Source of the DNA: JBGPIT01 sp041485125
Lineage (GTDB): Bacteria; Desulfobacterota; Binatia; UTPRO1
Direction of reading: 5' to 3'
Assembly: GCA_041485125.1 (NCBI GenBank)
Contig: JBGPIT010000022.1
Coordinates: forward strand, 1-26,329
DNA: 26,329 nt
The notes beneath the pieces are model-generated. The model saw nothing but the letters and a program-made list of their open reading frames with translations, made no database searches and was not told the origin of the DNA. A program made the translations under genes and the position numbers. How positions within the stretch are numbered: position 1 is the first letter of the stretch; every line of letters starts with the position of its first letter. Below, in pieces: positions 8,358 through 15,417 of the stretch.

Positions 8358-8392
8358 CGAACAGGACTCACCGTGCCGAACAGGACTCACCG
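8358..8392. repeat. Tandem 16-bp direct repeat upstream of the P450 gene
   Basis: CGAACAGGACTCACCG occurs at 8358-8373 and again, identically, at 8377-8392, a 19-bp period. The repeats sit between the glycosyltransferase stop and the P450 start, 45-118 bases upstream of the possible P450 starts. They may be paired regulator sites or a short local duplication. Confidence 0.7.
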
Positions 8393-8415
8393 GCCTCGGC
8401 CCGTGCCGCCGGCTC

Positions 8416-9678
8416 TCAGCGCGTGCCTGCTTCGCCCTCCGGAGCGCACGCCTGCCACGCCGCCTCGCGCAGGATGGGATCGATCACCGCATAGCCGCGA
8501 ATCATGTCGCGGATCCGCGACGCCATGAGATCGCTTTGCCGGATCCAGTCGAACTCCTCCTCGACGACGCGACGGCCGGCGATCCCGTACTGCCACCGCA
8601 GCGCCGGGCTCGCCGCGAGCCGTGCGAGCGCCGCGGTCAGGCCGTCGGCATCGTGCTCGTCGACGAGCAGTCCGGTTCGCTCGTGCCGCACCGCCTCGGG
8701 AATGCCGGCGTGTCGCGTCGCGACCACGGGAAGCCCGCTCGCCATCGCTTCGAGAATCGTGTTGGGCAGCCCCTCGAACCGCCCGCTCTCGGGGTCGAGG
8801 ACGCTCGTCTGCAAGGCGATGTCGGCGCCGGCAAACTCGGCCCGCAGCGCTTCGATCGGAACGCTCCCCACGAAGTGGATCGACGCCGCGAGGCCGAGCG
8901 CGTTCACGCGCGCGACGAGCGCCTCCCCGACGCGCCGTTGCTCCGGCCCTTTCGGACCGCCGATGAATCGCAGCTCGGCTTCGGGAAAGCGCCGGCGCAG
9001 ACCGGCGAAGCCGCGGATCGCGAGCTCATGTCCCTTCTGCCGACGCAAACGACCGGCCATCACGATCCGCACCTCTCGACGGTGCGCGGCTCGCGCCGCG
9101 ACGGCGTAGCTCGCGAGATCGATGCCGAGGTGCTGCAAGAACGTACGCTCGCGCGGCATGCCGAAGTCGAGAAGGCTCGCGACGAGATTGCCGGAGACGG
9201 CGAGGAAGAACGCACCGGGTGCGAGCCGCAGCCGCTCGTAGTTCGCGCCGAGCTGCGAGCTGCGCGGCTCGATGGTCGCGTCCTTCCCGTGAAAGAACGC
9301 GAGCAACGGAGCGCCGAGCCGACGGGCGAGGTAGCGTACGCGGACGCCGTCGCTCAGGTGACCGACGACGGCGTGAATCGGACCGTATCGGTCGCGCAGC
9401 GCCGTCGCAGTCGCGCGCGCGACGGCCGGGTCCGCGAGCGCCTGCGTGTCGAACCCGGCCTGCACGTGGATCGACGCATCGGAGAAGCCGAGCCGCCCCT
9501 GGCCGGCCGCGGCGTCATCGTCGCCGTCGAAATAGCCGGGGTCGTGCCCCGACAGCACCACGGTGCGGAAGTGACGGGCGAGACCGACGATCGTCCGCCA
9601 AGTGGCGGGATGATGACGGAGACCGAAACGCTGCGAGGTGACGTGCAGCACGGTGAGCTGATCAACGCCGGCAGCCAT
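8416..9678 (-). CDS. GT4-family glycosyltransferase
   Basis: The 420-residue enzyme has a two-domain GT-B layout. An N-terminal acceptor domain (LTVLHVTSQRFG at the first strand) is followed by a C-terminal nucleotide-sugar domain with AGRLRRQKGHELAIRGF (about 208-224) and the retaining GT4 EX7E motif FEGLPNTILEA (Glu302 and Glu310). Then come SGLPVVATRHAGIPE and GLLVDEHDADGL, typical of GT4 enzymes. Such enzymes transfer a sugar from a nucleotide donor to a lipid or growing glycan at the cytoplasmic face of the membrane. Donor and acceptor cannot be read from the sequence. There is no sugar biosynthesis operon around it, so its role is open. The ATG has AGGGG about 4 bases upstream. It is divergent from the 301-residue secreted protein gene, with a 190-base spacer in which I could not define a convincing promoter. 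Confidence 0.92.
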   Translation of the reverse strand: MAAGVDQLTVLHVTSQRFGLRHHPATWRTIVGLARHFRTVVLSGHDPGYFDGDDDAAAGQGRLGFSDASIHVQAGFDTQALADPAVARATATALRDRYGPIHAVVGHLSDGVRVRYLARRLGAPLLAFFHGKDATIEPRSSQLGANYERLRLAPGAFFLAVSGNLVASLLDFGMPRERTFLQHLGIDLASYAVAARAAHRREVRIVMAGRLRRQKGHELAIRGFAGLRRRFPEAELRFIGGPKGPEQRRVGEALVARVNALGLAASIHFVGSVPIEALRAEFAGADIALQTSVLDPESGRFEGLPNTILEAMASGLPVVATRHAGIPEAVRHERTGLLVDEHDADGLTAALARLAASPALRWQYGIAGRRVVEEEFDWIRQSDLMASRIRDMIRGYAVIDPILREAAWQACAPEGEAGTR

Positions 9679-9868
9679 TCACCCCTCGGCCGTCTCCGTG
9701 CACCGGCGTGCCGGAACGCGGATCACCGCGTCCGCGTCGCTCGACGGCAGGATGCGACGTTTGACGACGAGCGTCGCGGCGTTGGAAACTCCGCGCGCGT
9801 GGATGAAACGGCGCCCGGCACACGGCGCCCGAGGACGGGTGCGACGACGCGCCCGATGGGAGGTGGAG

Positions 9869-10774
9869 ATGCGGAGACTCGTATCTGTCGTCATCTTTTT
9901 TCTGCTCGCGGTCATCATCGACACGGCGCCCGCCCGCGCCGACGTCCTGCCGCTCGATCGTCCGGATACGCAGGGCGATCAGCTGATCTTCTACTACGAC
10001 GCGCGCGCGGGCTTCACGTCGTTCTTGACCGTTCGGAACGTCGGCTCCGGAGGCGTCACGGTGAGCATCGTCTTCTACGGCCCGACGTTCAGCACGCCGT
10101 TCACGCAAACCGCGACGATCCCCGGGCGCGGGCTCAAGATCTTCGACGCCGGCGGGCTGCGAGATAGCGGCCTTCCGGCGCAGCAGGGGATCGCCTTCGC
10201 CACCGTCGTCGACGGCGGCCATCCGGTCGTGAGCGATGCGCTCACGGGCAGCTTCACGGTCGCCAATATCGCGACGGGCTCGGCGTGGGGCTCGCCGGCC
10301 CTCGCGCGGTCGGCGCGCAACGCGTCCGACTCCTCGTTCCCGATGTTCGGCACCGCGATCGACAATTCGACGGTCGTTTTGCAGGCAATTCGTCCGCTCG
10401 GCTTGGAGTTGGCGGGGTTCTACAAGCCCGAGAGCCTCGCGCCGGTCGAGAACGGCGGCAACCAGGTGATCTTCGTTACCTTCGAGGACGTGCCGGGCGA
10501 GACGTTCGCCGCGACCGTCGGCTCCACGACGTGGAATGTCTTCGCGACGCAGAGCAACGGCACGACCGTCGCGGATACGATGTTCACGGCGAATGGCGTC
10601 ACCGTGACCGATCTCGCAACCCTGCTGGGCTCCGACGTGAACGGTGCCCCCGGTGGCGTCCGCTTCACCTCGTTGGCCTCGCCACCCGCGCTGTCCCGAC
10701 TCATCTTCTTCGCCGAGGCGCTCGGAACGTTCGGCACCGGCTACCTGCTGCCCACCGTACCCGTCCTGCTCTGA
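9869..10774 (+). CDS. Secreted protein of unknown function, cysteine-free beta-rich
   Basis: The 301-residue product has a clear signal peptide (MRRLVSVVIFFLLAVIIDT, cleavage after ARA at about 24). A Thr/Val/Gly-rich mature part with many short alternating hydrophobic stretches follows, predicted beta-sandwich and without cysteines. Segments such as SFTVANIATGSAWG resemble hypothetical exported proteins I associate with deltaproteobacterial and Binatota genomes, but I know of no assigned function. The frame is open from 9698. I chose ATG 9869 because it begins the signal peptide and has a strong Shine-Dalgarno, GGAGGTGG, two bases upstream; the extension is Arg-rich. The apiosidase-like gene follows 115 bases downstream on the same strand. 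Confidence 0.85.
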   Translation: MRRLVSVVIFFLLAVIIDTAPARADVLPLDRPDTQGDQLIFYYDARAGFTSFLTVRNVGSGGVTVSIVFYGPTFSTPFTQTATIPGRGLKIFDAGGLRDSGLPAQQGIAFATVVDGGHPVVSDALTGSFTVANIATGSAWGSPALARSARNASDSSFPMFGTAIDNSTVVLQAIRPLGLELAGFYKPESLAPVENGGNQVIFVTFEDVPGETFAATVGSTTWNVFATQSNGTTVADTMFTANGVTVTDLATLLGSDVNGAPGGVRFTSLASPPALSRLIFFAEALGTFGTGYLLPTVPVLL

Positions 10775-10889
10775 CACCAGCAGCGCCCGCGGCCTTGCGG
10801 GTCGCGAGCGCCACGATGTCACCACCTCCCCGCGGGGTGCTATAGACGCGCTGGCTCGACCGACCGATGGTCGCTGGGAGGGCGAGAGC

Positions 10890-13793
10890 ATGCGCAACAC
10901 GTCCCGCGGACGCCTCACGATCTCCGTTGTTTTCCTCGCAGCGACGCTCACCATCGTGGGCTCGCTTGCGCTTCCGGGCGTTGCCGCCGCGGCGTCGAAA
11001 AAGACGCTCGTCCAGAAGAAATATCTGCGAGTCACGGCGGGGAGCAGCGTGAGCGTCAAGTTTCCCAAGCCGAACGCCGCTGGGAATCTGATCGTCGCGT
11101 ACGTCGTATGGGACAACGACGGCGCGGTCACGCTGGCGGACAGCCGCGGCAATGCCTACGCGAGCGCGGTCGGGCCGACGCAGGCGGGCGGCGACCCGGC
11201 AAGCGCACAGGTCTTCTACGCCGCGAACATCGCAGCCGGCGCCAACACGATCACCGCGAGCTTCGCGACCCCGATCACGACGCGGGGAGTCCTGTACGTC
11301 CACGAATATACCGGGATCGATCACCTCGCCCCGCTCGACACCGCGGTCGTGGCGTCGGGATCCTCGGCCGTGATGGGGACCCCCCTGCTCGCGACTGCCG
11401 GCGCCCACGAGCTCTTGTTCGCGGCGGGCGAGTCGAACGGTACGACGGTGCGACGCCCCACCCGCGGCTACAAGGTCCGGGCGCGCAAGTACGGCAACGT
11501 GACGGCGGACGAGCTCGCGCTGACTGCCGGCTCGTACGCGTTCGGCGCGACACAGAAGGGCACGTCGTGGATCGCGCAGCTGGTCGCGTTCAAGCCGTCG
11601 GGCACGACGCCGCCGAGCAGCTCGTATCTGCTCAAGGTCAGCGCCAACGGCCGCTATCTGGTCGATCAGAACGACAAGCCGTTCCTGATCATGGGCGATT
11701 CGCCGCAAGCGTTGACGGTCAACGTCTCGGAGGCGGAAGCCGAGTCGTTCTTCGCCAACCGGCAGGCGGGCGGCTTCAACCTCATGTGGATCAATCTCCT
11801 GTGCGCCACCTACACCGGCGGACGGGCCGACGGCAGCACCTACGACGGCATCGTCCCGTTCACCACACCCGGCGATCTCTCGACGCCGAACGAGGCGTTC
11901 TTCGCGCGGGTCGACGACATGATCCGGCTCGCGGCCAACCACGGTCTCACCGTCTTGCTCGACCCGGCGGAGACCGGAAGCTTCCTGTCGGTGCTGCTCG
12001 ACAACGGCATCGCGAAGTCCCGTGACTACGGCCGCTATCTCGGCACGCGCTACAAGAGCTTCGACAACATCATTTGGATGAGCGGCAACGACTTCCAAAG
12101 CTGGATGACCACCGGCGACGATGCGGTCGTAGAGGCGGTCGCCCGCGGCATTCACGACACGGATGATCGCCACATTCACACCGTCGAGCTCGACTATTCC
12201 GTCAGCGGCTCGCTCGACGACGCCAGCTGGGCACCCCTCATCGAGCTGAACGCGTCCTACACCTACTATCCGACCTACGCGCAGGTGCTGGCCGACTACA
12301 ATCGCGCCAACGCCTTGCCGACGTTTCTGGTCGAGGCCAACTACGAGTTCGAGCACAACGCCGGCGACCTAGGCACGCCCGAGATCCTGCGACGGCAGGC
12401 ATACTGGAGCCTGCTGAGCGGCGTGGCCGGTCAGCTCTACGGCAATCGATATACGTGGCCGTTCATCAGCGATTGGCAGAACCATCTCGATACGCCCGGA
12501 TCGCTCGAGATGGCACACGTCAAATTCCTCTTCGAGCCGCGCCCTTGGTACAATCTGGTTCCCGACCAGAGCCACACCGTCGTGACCGGCGGCTACGGCA
12601 CCTTCGCCGATGGTGGCGCCTTGGGCGACAACGACTATCTCACCGCTGCCCGCACACCCGACGGCGCGCTCGTGATGGCGTACATGCCGACGCTGCGGAC
12701 GATCACCGTCGACATGTCGAGCCTCGCGGCCGCGGCCCAGGCCTCCTGGTACGACCCGTCGAACGGCACCTTCACCGCCATCGCCGGCTCGCCGCTCGCC
12801 AATACCGGCACGCGGAGCTTCACGCCGCCCGGCAGCAACGACGCCGGTGACGGCGATTGGGTGCTCGTCCTCGAGGCGACTTCCGTTCCCCCGGACACCG
12901 ACCCGCCGTCCGTGCCGACGGGGCTTTCCGCGCCCTCGATCTCGTCATCTGAGGTCACCGTCGCGTGGACCGCGTCGCACGACAACGTCGCGGTCGCCGG
13001 CTACCGGATCTATCGAGATGGCGTACTGATCCGTACGACACCGTCCACCTCGTACACCGATACCCCGCTCGTGCCCCTCACCTCGTACTCGTACACCGTC
13101 TCCGCGTACGACTATTTCAACAATGTCTCCTCGCCATCCGCGCCACTCGTCGTCGAGACCGCGGGTGCGGGCGCCTCGTTCATCCAGGAGAGCGACGCGA
13201 CGCCGCAGACTCCGCAGAGCGTCGTCACCACGACCTACGCCGAGGCCCAAACCGCGGGCGACACCAACATCGTCGCGATCGGCTGGAACGACACGACGTC
13301 GTCGATCGCCACGATCAGCGACAGCGCCGGCAACGTCTACCAGCAAGCCGTCGCCACCCAGCACGGCAACGGCCTCAGCCAAGCCATCTACTACGCCGCG
13401 AACATCGCCGCCGCGTCAGCGGGAACGAACCAGGTCACGGTGACGTTCACCCAAGCCGCCACGTACGTCGACCTCCGCATCACCGAGTACGCCGGCCTGC
13501 GCACCAGCAACCCTTTCGATGTCGGCGCATCGGACACGGGCACGGGCAGCGTCGCCGACAGCGGCTCGCTCGCGACGACGGCGCCGTCGGAGCTGCTCTT
13601 CGCGGCCGGGATGACCGGCGCGGTCTTCACCGCTCCCGGATCCGGGTACACGAGCCGCGTCGTGACCTCGCCTGACGGTGACGTCATCGAAGATGCGCTC
13701 AGCGGGTCGAACGGGAGCTACCGTGCCACCGCCTCGCTGAGCGGCGGCACTTGGCTCATGCAACTCGCCGCTTTCAAACCGGCCGGCTCATAG
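10890..13793 (+). CDS. Secreted apiosidase-like glycoside hydrolase (DUF4038/GH140-type) with FN3 and flanking duplicated beta domains
   Basis: The 967-residue multidomain exported hydrolase has a signal peptide (hydrophobic 12-33, GVAAAAS cleavage region). Residues 38-237 are beta domain copy A. Residues about 247-545 are the TIM-barrel-like DUF4038 domain, starting YLLKVSANGRYLVDQNDKPF. Residues about 550-662 look like the collagen-binding-like C-terminal domain that usually follows it. Residues 671-757 are a fibronectin type III domain (DPPSVPTGLSAP...YRIYRDG). Residues 763-967 are beta domain copy B. Putative catalytic acids are Asp401 in IIWMSGNDF and Glu482 in FLVEANYE, the positions conserved in the family; GH140 apiosidase is the characterised relative. 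The substrate here may not be apiose. The frame is open from 10644. ATG 10890 is chosen for the signal peptide and the GGGAGGG Shine-Dalgarno 8 bases upstream. Confidence 0.88.
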   Translation: MRNTSRGRLTISVVFLAATLTIVGSLALPGVAAAASKKTLVQKKYLRVTAGSSVSVKFPKPNAAGNLIVAYVVWDNDGAVTLADSRGNAYASAVGPTQAGGDPASAQVFYAANIAAGANTITASFATPITTRGVLYVHEYTGIDHLAPLDTAVVASGSSAVMGTPLLATAGAHELLFAAGESNGTTVRRPTRGYKVRARKYGNVTADELALTAGSYAFGATQKGTSWIAQLVAFKPSGTTPPSSSYLLKVSANGRYLVDQNDKPFLIMGDSPQALTVNVSEAEAESFFANRQAGGFNLMWINLLCATYTGGRADGSTYDGIVPFTTPGDLSTPNEAFFARVDDMIRLAANHGLTVLLDPAETGSFLSVLLDNGIAKSRDYGRYLGTRYKSFDNIIWMSGNDFQSWMTTGDDAVVEAVARGIHDTDDRHIHTVELDYSVSGSLDDASWAPLIELNASYTYYPTYAQVLADYNRANALPTFLVEANYEFEHNAGDLGTPEILRRQAYWSLLSGVAGQLYGNRYTWPFISDWQNHLDTPGSLEMAHVKFLFEPRPWYNLVPDQSHTVVTGGYGTFADGGALGDNDYLTAARTPDGALVMAYMPTLRTITVDMSSLAAAAQASWYDPSNGTFTAIAGSPLANTGTRSFTPPGSNDAGDGDWVLVLEATSVPPDTDPPSVPTGLSAPSISSSEVTVAWTASHDNVAVAGYRIYRDGVLIRTTPSTSYTDTPLVPLTSYSYTVSAYDYFNNVSSPSAPLVVETAGAGASFIQESDATPQTPQSVVTTTYAEAQTAGDTNIVAIGWNDTTSSIATISDSAGNVYQQAVATQHGNGLSQAIYYAANIAAASAGTNQVTVTFTQAATYVDLRITEYAGLRTSNPFDVGASDTGTGSVADSGSLATTAPSELLFAAGMTGAVFTAPGSGYTSRVVTSPDGDVIEDALSGSNGSYRATASLSGGTWLMQLAAFKPAGS
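11001..11600 (+). repeat. Beta domain copy A of the apiosidase-like protein
   Basis: Residues 38-237 contain N-IVAYVVWDN, DSRGNAYASAVG, VFYAANIAAGANTITASF, VHEYTGIDHLAPLD, ELLFAAG and WIAQLVAFKPSG. The same landmarks recur in order in residues 763-967, so this is the N-terminal copy of a protein-level duplication that flanks the catalytic core. Confidence 0.85.
13176..13790 (+). repeat. Beta domain copy B of the apiosidase-like protein
   Basis: Residues 763-967 repeat the landmarks of copy A: NIVAIGWND, DSAGNVYQQAV, IYYAANIAAASAGTNQVTV, ITEYAGLRTSNPFD, ELLFAAG and WLMQLAAFKPAG. The two copies have diverged but align over their whole length. Confidence 0.85.
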
Positions 13794-13831
13794 AAGAGCC
13801 TCGCGGCCGAGACGTGTGGGGTCGCGGACGT

Positions 13832-14101
13832 TCAGCGATCGCCGCTACGCCGACTGCCGCTACTCGAACCGTGGCCGAGAAAAGACGGTCGTCCCTTCCG
13901 GCCCCCCGCGGCTCGGTCGGTAGACTGTGGACCGTCGTCGAGGATCTCGACCTCGCCGGCATCGACGAGCTTCTTGAGCTGCGGATGCTCGACGTCGCGC
14001 GTAGAGATCTGTCCGGTTTTTCCCGGGCCGAGGTGCAAGATCTTGCCGCGGGGCAGCGGAACGCTGAGGGGTCGTTGAGTCTTGTTGCTGATCGTTTTCA
14101 T
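13832..14101 (-). CDS. Small protein of unknown function (89 residues)
   Basis: The predicted product opens with MKTISNKTQRPLSVPLPRGK and continues LHLGPGKTGQIS and HPQLKKLVDAGEVEILDDG, which reads like a compact beta-rich domain of about 55 residues. A low-complexity Ser/Gly/Arg-rich tail follows. I recognise the style from hypothetical proteins but know of no function. The frame is open much further upstream (to 14539). I chose ATG 14101 because the upstream part overlaps the 46-residue gene and reads as noise. Its start lies 16 bases after the stop of the 46-residue gene, so translation could be coupled. No strong Shine-Dalgarno is visible. It converges with the apiosidase-like gene, 38 bases away. 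Confidence 0.65.
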   Translation of the reverse strand: MKTISNKTQRPLSVPLPRGKILHLGPGKTGQISTRDVEHPQLKKLVDAGEVEILDDGPQSTDRAAGGRKGRPSFLGHGSSSGSRRSGDR

Positions 14102-14117
14102 GAGCGAATCGGCGTGA

Positions 14118-14258
14118 CTATTTTTTCCCCTTCGGCGCAACCAGTGGGGCGTGGCTCTGGCTGTCCTGCTTGGATCTTGCCTGTGCGGCATCCTGCGCGC
14201 TGTGCGCGGCCTTCTGTTTCTGGCCGCGCTGTTTCGATTTCGGCGACTTGTCTCCCAT
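14118..14258 (-). CDS. 46-residue Lys/Gln-rich small protein starting MGDKSPKSK
   Basis: A complete short ORF: ATG at 14256-14258, TAG at 14118-14120. The product begins MGDKSPKSKQRGQKQKAA and ends APLVAPKGKK. It is extremely basic and hydrophilic, has no cysteine or hydrophobic core, and is probably disordered. Very similar openings (MGDKSPKSK...QKQK) occur in short hypothetical proteins of many bacteria, as far as I recall; their function is unknown, and a nucleic-acid or ribosome contact is only a guess from the charge. A GGGGGAAACC Shine-Dalgarno immediately precedes the ATG. It is the first gene of a two-gene minus-strand unit and is divergent from the RRM gene across a 279-base spacer. 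Confidence 0.78.
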   Translation of the reverse strand: MGDKSPKSKQRGQKQKAAHSAQDAAQARSKQDSQSHAPLVAPKGKK

Positions 14259-14480
14259 GGTTTCCCCCTTTGCCGGATGGAATCCCAAGCACAATCGCAG
14301 TCCCCACCTCGGAAGCGCAAGCCGGGTGGCAAATCGGCCCGCCGCCGCGATTGTAGTCGCGACAGGCAGCTGATACCGTGCGGAATGCCACTGACTGTCT
14401 GGCGCGAGAAGCTCACCACATCCTCTCTCCCTTCGCCTCCCGCCCCCACATTCAGCAGCCTATGAACCAGCGCCCGTTGG

Positions 14481-14501
14481 CGTGCGGAATGTCTCCGCAT
14501 G
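14481..14501 (+). promoter_or_regulatory. Hairpin in the leader of the RRM gene
   Basis: An 8-bp stem, 14481-14488 with 14494-14501 (core TGCGGA/TCCGCA, one G-T pair), closes the 5-base loop ATGTC. It ends 36 bases before the RRM start codon. A smaller 4-bp stem CGCC/GGCG (14471-14482) abuts and overlaps it. The 11-mer CGTGCGGAATG that forms the 5' arm also occurs at 14377-14387. A leader structure used for cold or autoregulatory control is plausible but unproven. Confidence 0.35.
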
Positions 14502-14537
14502 AGCCTGGCGCTGCAACGGTCTAAGACGGAGTGTGAC

Positions 14538-14846
14538 ATGGGTAAGAAGCTCTACGTGGGGAATCTGGGATTCGATGTGACCAATCAGGACTTGGAGGCC
14601 GTATTCGCGGAGATCGGCGCATGCGATTCCGTGGCGGTGATCACGGACCGCGACAGCGGACAGAGCCGTGGCTTCGGGTTCGTCGAAATGTCGTCGAATG
14701 GCGACGCCCAGAAGGCGATTCAGCAGCTCGACGGCAAGGAGATCAAGGGTCGCGCCATCAAGGTCAACGAGGCACGTGCCCGTGACGACAATCGTGGCGG
14801 TGGCGGTGGCGGTGGTGGGCGCGGCGGCGGATCGAACCGCTGGTGA
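14538..14846 (+). CDS. RNA-binding protein with a single RRM domain and a glycine-rich tail
   Basis: The 102-residue protein has one RNA recognition motif at residues 3-78. RNP2 is LYVGNL (5-10) and RNP1 is RGFGFVEM (44-51), with the stacking aromatics Tyr6, Phe46 and Phe48 in place. The tail from about 83 is Arg/Asp then almost pure glycine with interspersed Arg, the layout of cyanobacterial Rbp and other bacterial glycine-rich RNA-binding proteins, which are often cold-induced. Role: single-stranded RNA binding in the cytoplasm, probably post-transcriptional control or RNA chaperoning. The start at 14538 has GGAG 6 bases upstream. The frame is open from 14499, but that extension is not RRM. 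Three small genes follow on the same strand within 24 bases of each other. Confidence 0.95.
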   Translation: MGKKLYVGNLGFDVTNQDLEAVFAEIGACDSVAVITDRDSGQSRGFGFVEMSSNGDAQKAIQQLDGKEIKGRAIKVNEARARDDNRGGGGGGGGRGGGSNRW

Positions 14847-14870
14847 CATCGCGCGACGAACTGTGCGCGG

Positions 14871-15080
14871 GTGAATGACCTTCGGCGCGCCCTGCGCCAA
14901 GGTCTGGCACGGATTTCGAGTTGGCTCTGGGGCGATGACACGCAGCCGGGGGTGCTCGGCCGTGTCGCCCGCAAGGGAGCACTACCGCAAGGCACAGTGC
15001 GTTCGCCACAGGCGCGCGCGCGGTTCTGGGCCGAGCTCCGCGAGGGGCAGCGCGAAGCTGCGCAACGTTCACGCGTCTAG
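14871..15080 (+). CDS. Small basic protein of unknown function (69 residues)
   Basis: This begins at a GTG codon (product MNDLRRALRQGLARISSWLW...) and ends in ARFWAELREGQREAAQRSRV. It is Arg-rich and predicted mostly helical, with an amphipathic N-terminal helix containing two Trp. Codon third positions are GC-rich and it fits exactly between the RRM gene (24 bases upstream) and the next start with its own Shine-Dalgarno (19 bases downstream). That supports it over the overlapping frame starting at ATG 14875. The weak point is the poor ribosome-binding site before the GTG. No function is assigned. Confidence 0.6.
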   Translation: MNDLRRALRQGLARISSWLWGDDTQPGVLGRVARKGALPQGTVRSPQARARFWAELREGQREAAQRSRV

Positions 15081-15099
15081 TCCCGATCGGAGGATCTCG

Positions 15100-15417
15100 A
15101 TGATGGTTTCCACCAAGAACACCGCACGCCCCGCGCTGCGCAGCGGCGAGCCGCCTCGCCGGCTGATGGCGGCAGTGCTGCAGACCGTCGTCGACGACTA
15201 TCGCGGCAGTGCGTACCGCCGAGGCGCACACCATCAGGCACCCGACGTTCGCGGCGCGCGCCGAGCGCTCGCCTATATGGAGAATACGGATCGGACCTGG
15301 CCGTTCAGCTTCGAAAACCTGTGCGACGCGCTCGACATCGACGCCTGCGGCTTCCGGCGGGAGTTGGAAAAGAGCGACAGCGTAGGATGGGACAATTCAG
15401 ACGGAGGTATGTCATGA
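15100..15417 (+). CDS. Small helical protein with a WPFSFENLCDAL motif, unknown function
   Basis: The 105-residue product has a Lys/Arg-rich N-terminus, a helical middle (LMAAVLQTVVDDYR...ARRALAYMEN), then the motif WPFSFENLCDALDIDACGFR at about 67-86. I associate a motif of the type wPFSFe-(I/L)CeaL-(I/L)D-(D/P) with short hypothetical proteins of deltaproteobacteria and related groups; it resembles a small helix-turn-helix-like element, but the function is unknown. The start ATG 15100 has a textbook GGAGG 6 bases upstream (15089-15093). The frame is open from 14875, but that extension overlaps the 69-residue gene. Its TGA overlaps the next gene's ATG by four bases (ATGA), a sign of translational coupling. 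Confidence 0.8.
   Translation: MMVSTKNTARPALRSGEPPRRLMAAVLQTVVDDYRGSAYRRGAHHQAPDVRGARRALAYMENTDRTWPFSFENLCDALDIDACGFRRELEKSDSVGWDNSDGGMS

Noticed and set aside
8101..10167. Long plus-strand open frame of 688 codons
   Set aside because: Antisense to the P450 and GT4 genes, which carry clear motifs; it also overlaps the secreted protein gene out of frame.
10786..10801. Hairpin CCCGC/GCGGG after the 301-residue protein gene as a terminator
   Set aside because: Only a 5-bp stem with a 6-base loop and no T-tract; common by chance at this GC content.
10701..12356. Minus-strand open frame of 551 codons
   Set aside because: Antisense to the apiosidase-like protein gene and lacking any recognisable domain.
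14277..14465. 62-codon open frame starting MESQAQSQSPPRKRK in the spacer before the RRM gene
   Set aside because: No Shine-Dalgarno, low-complexity Ser/Pro/Arg composition, and it would cover the likely promoter region; not supported.
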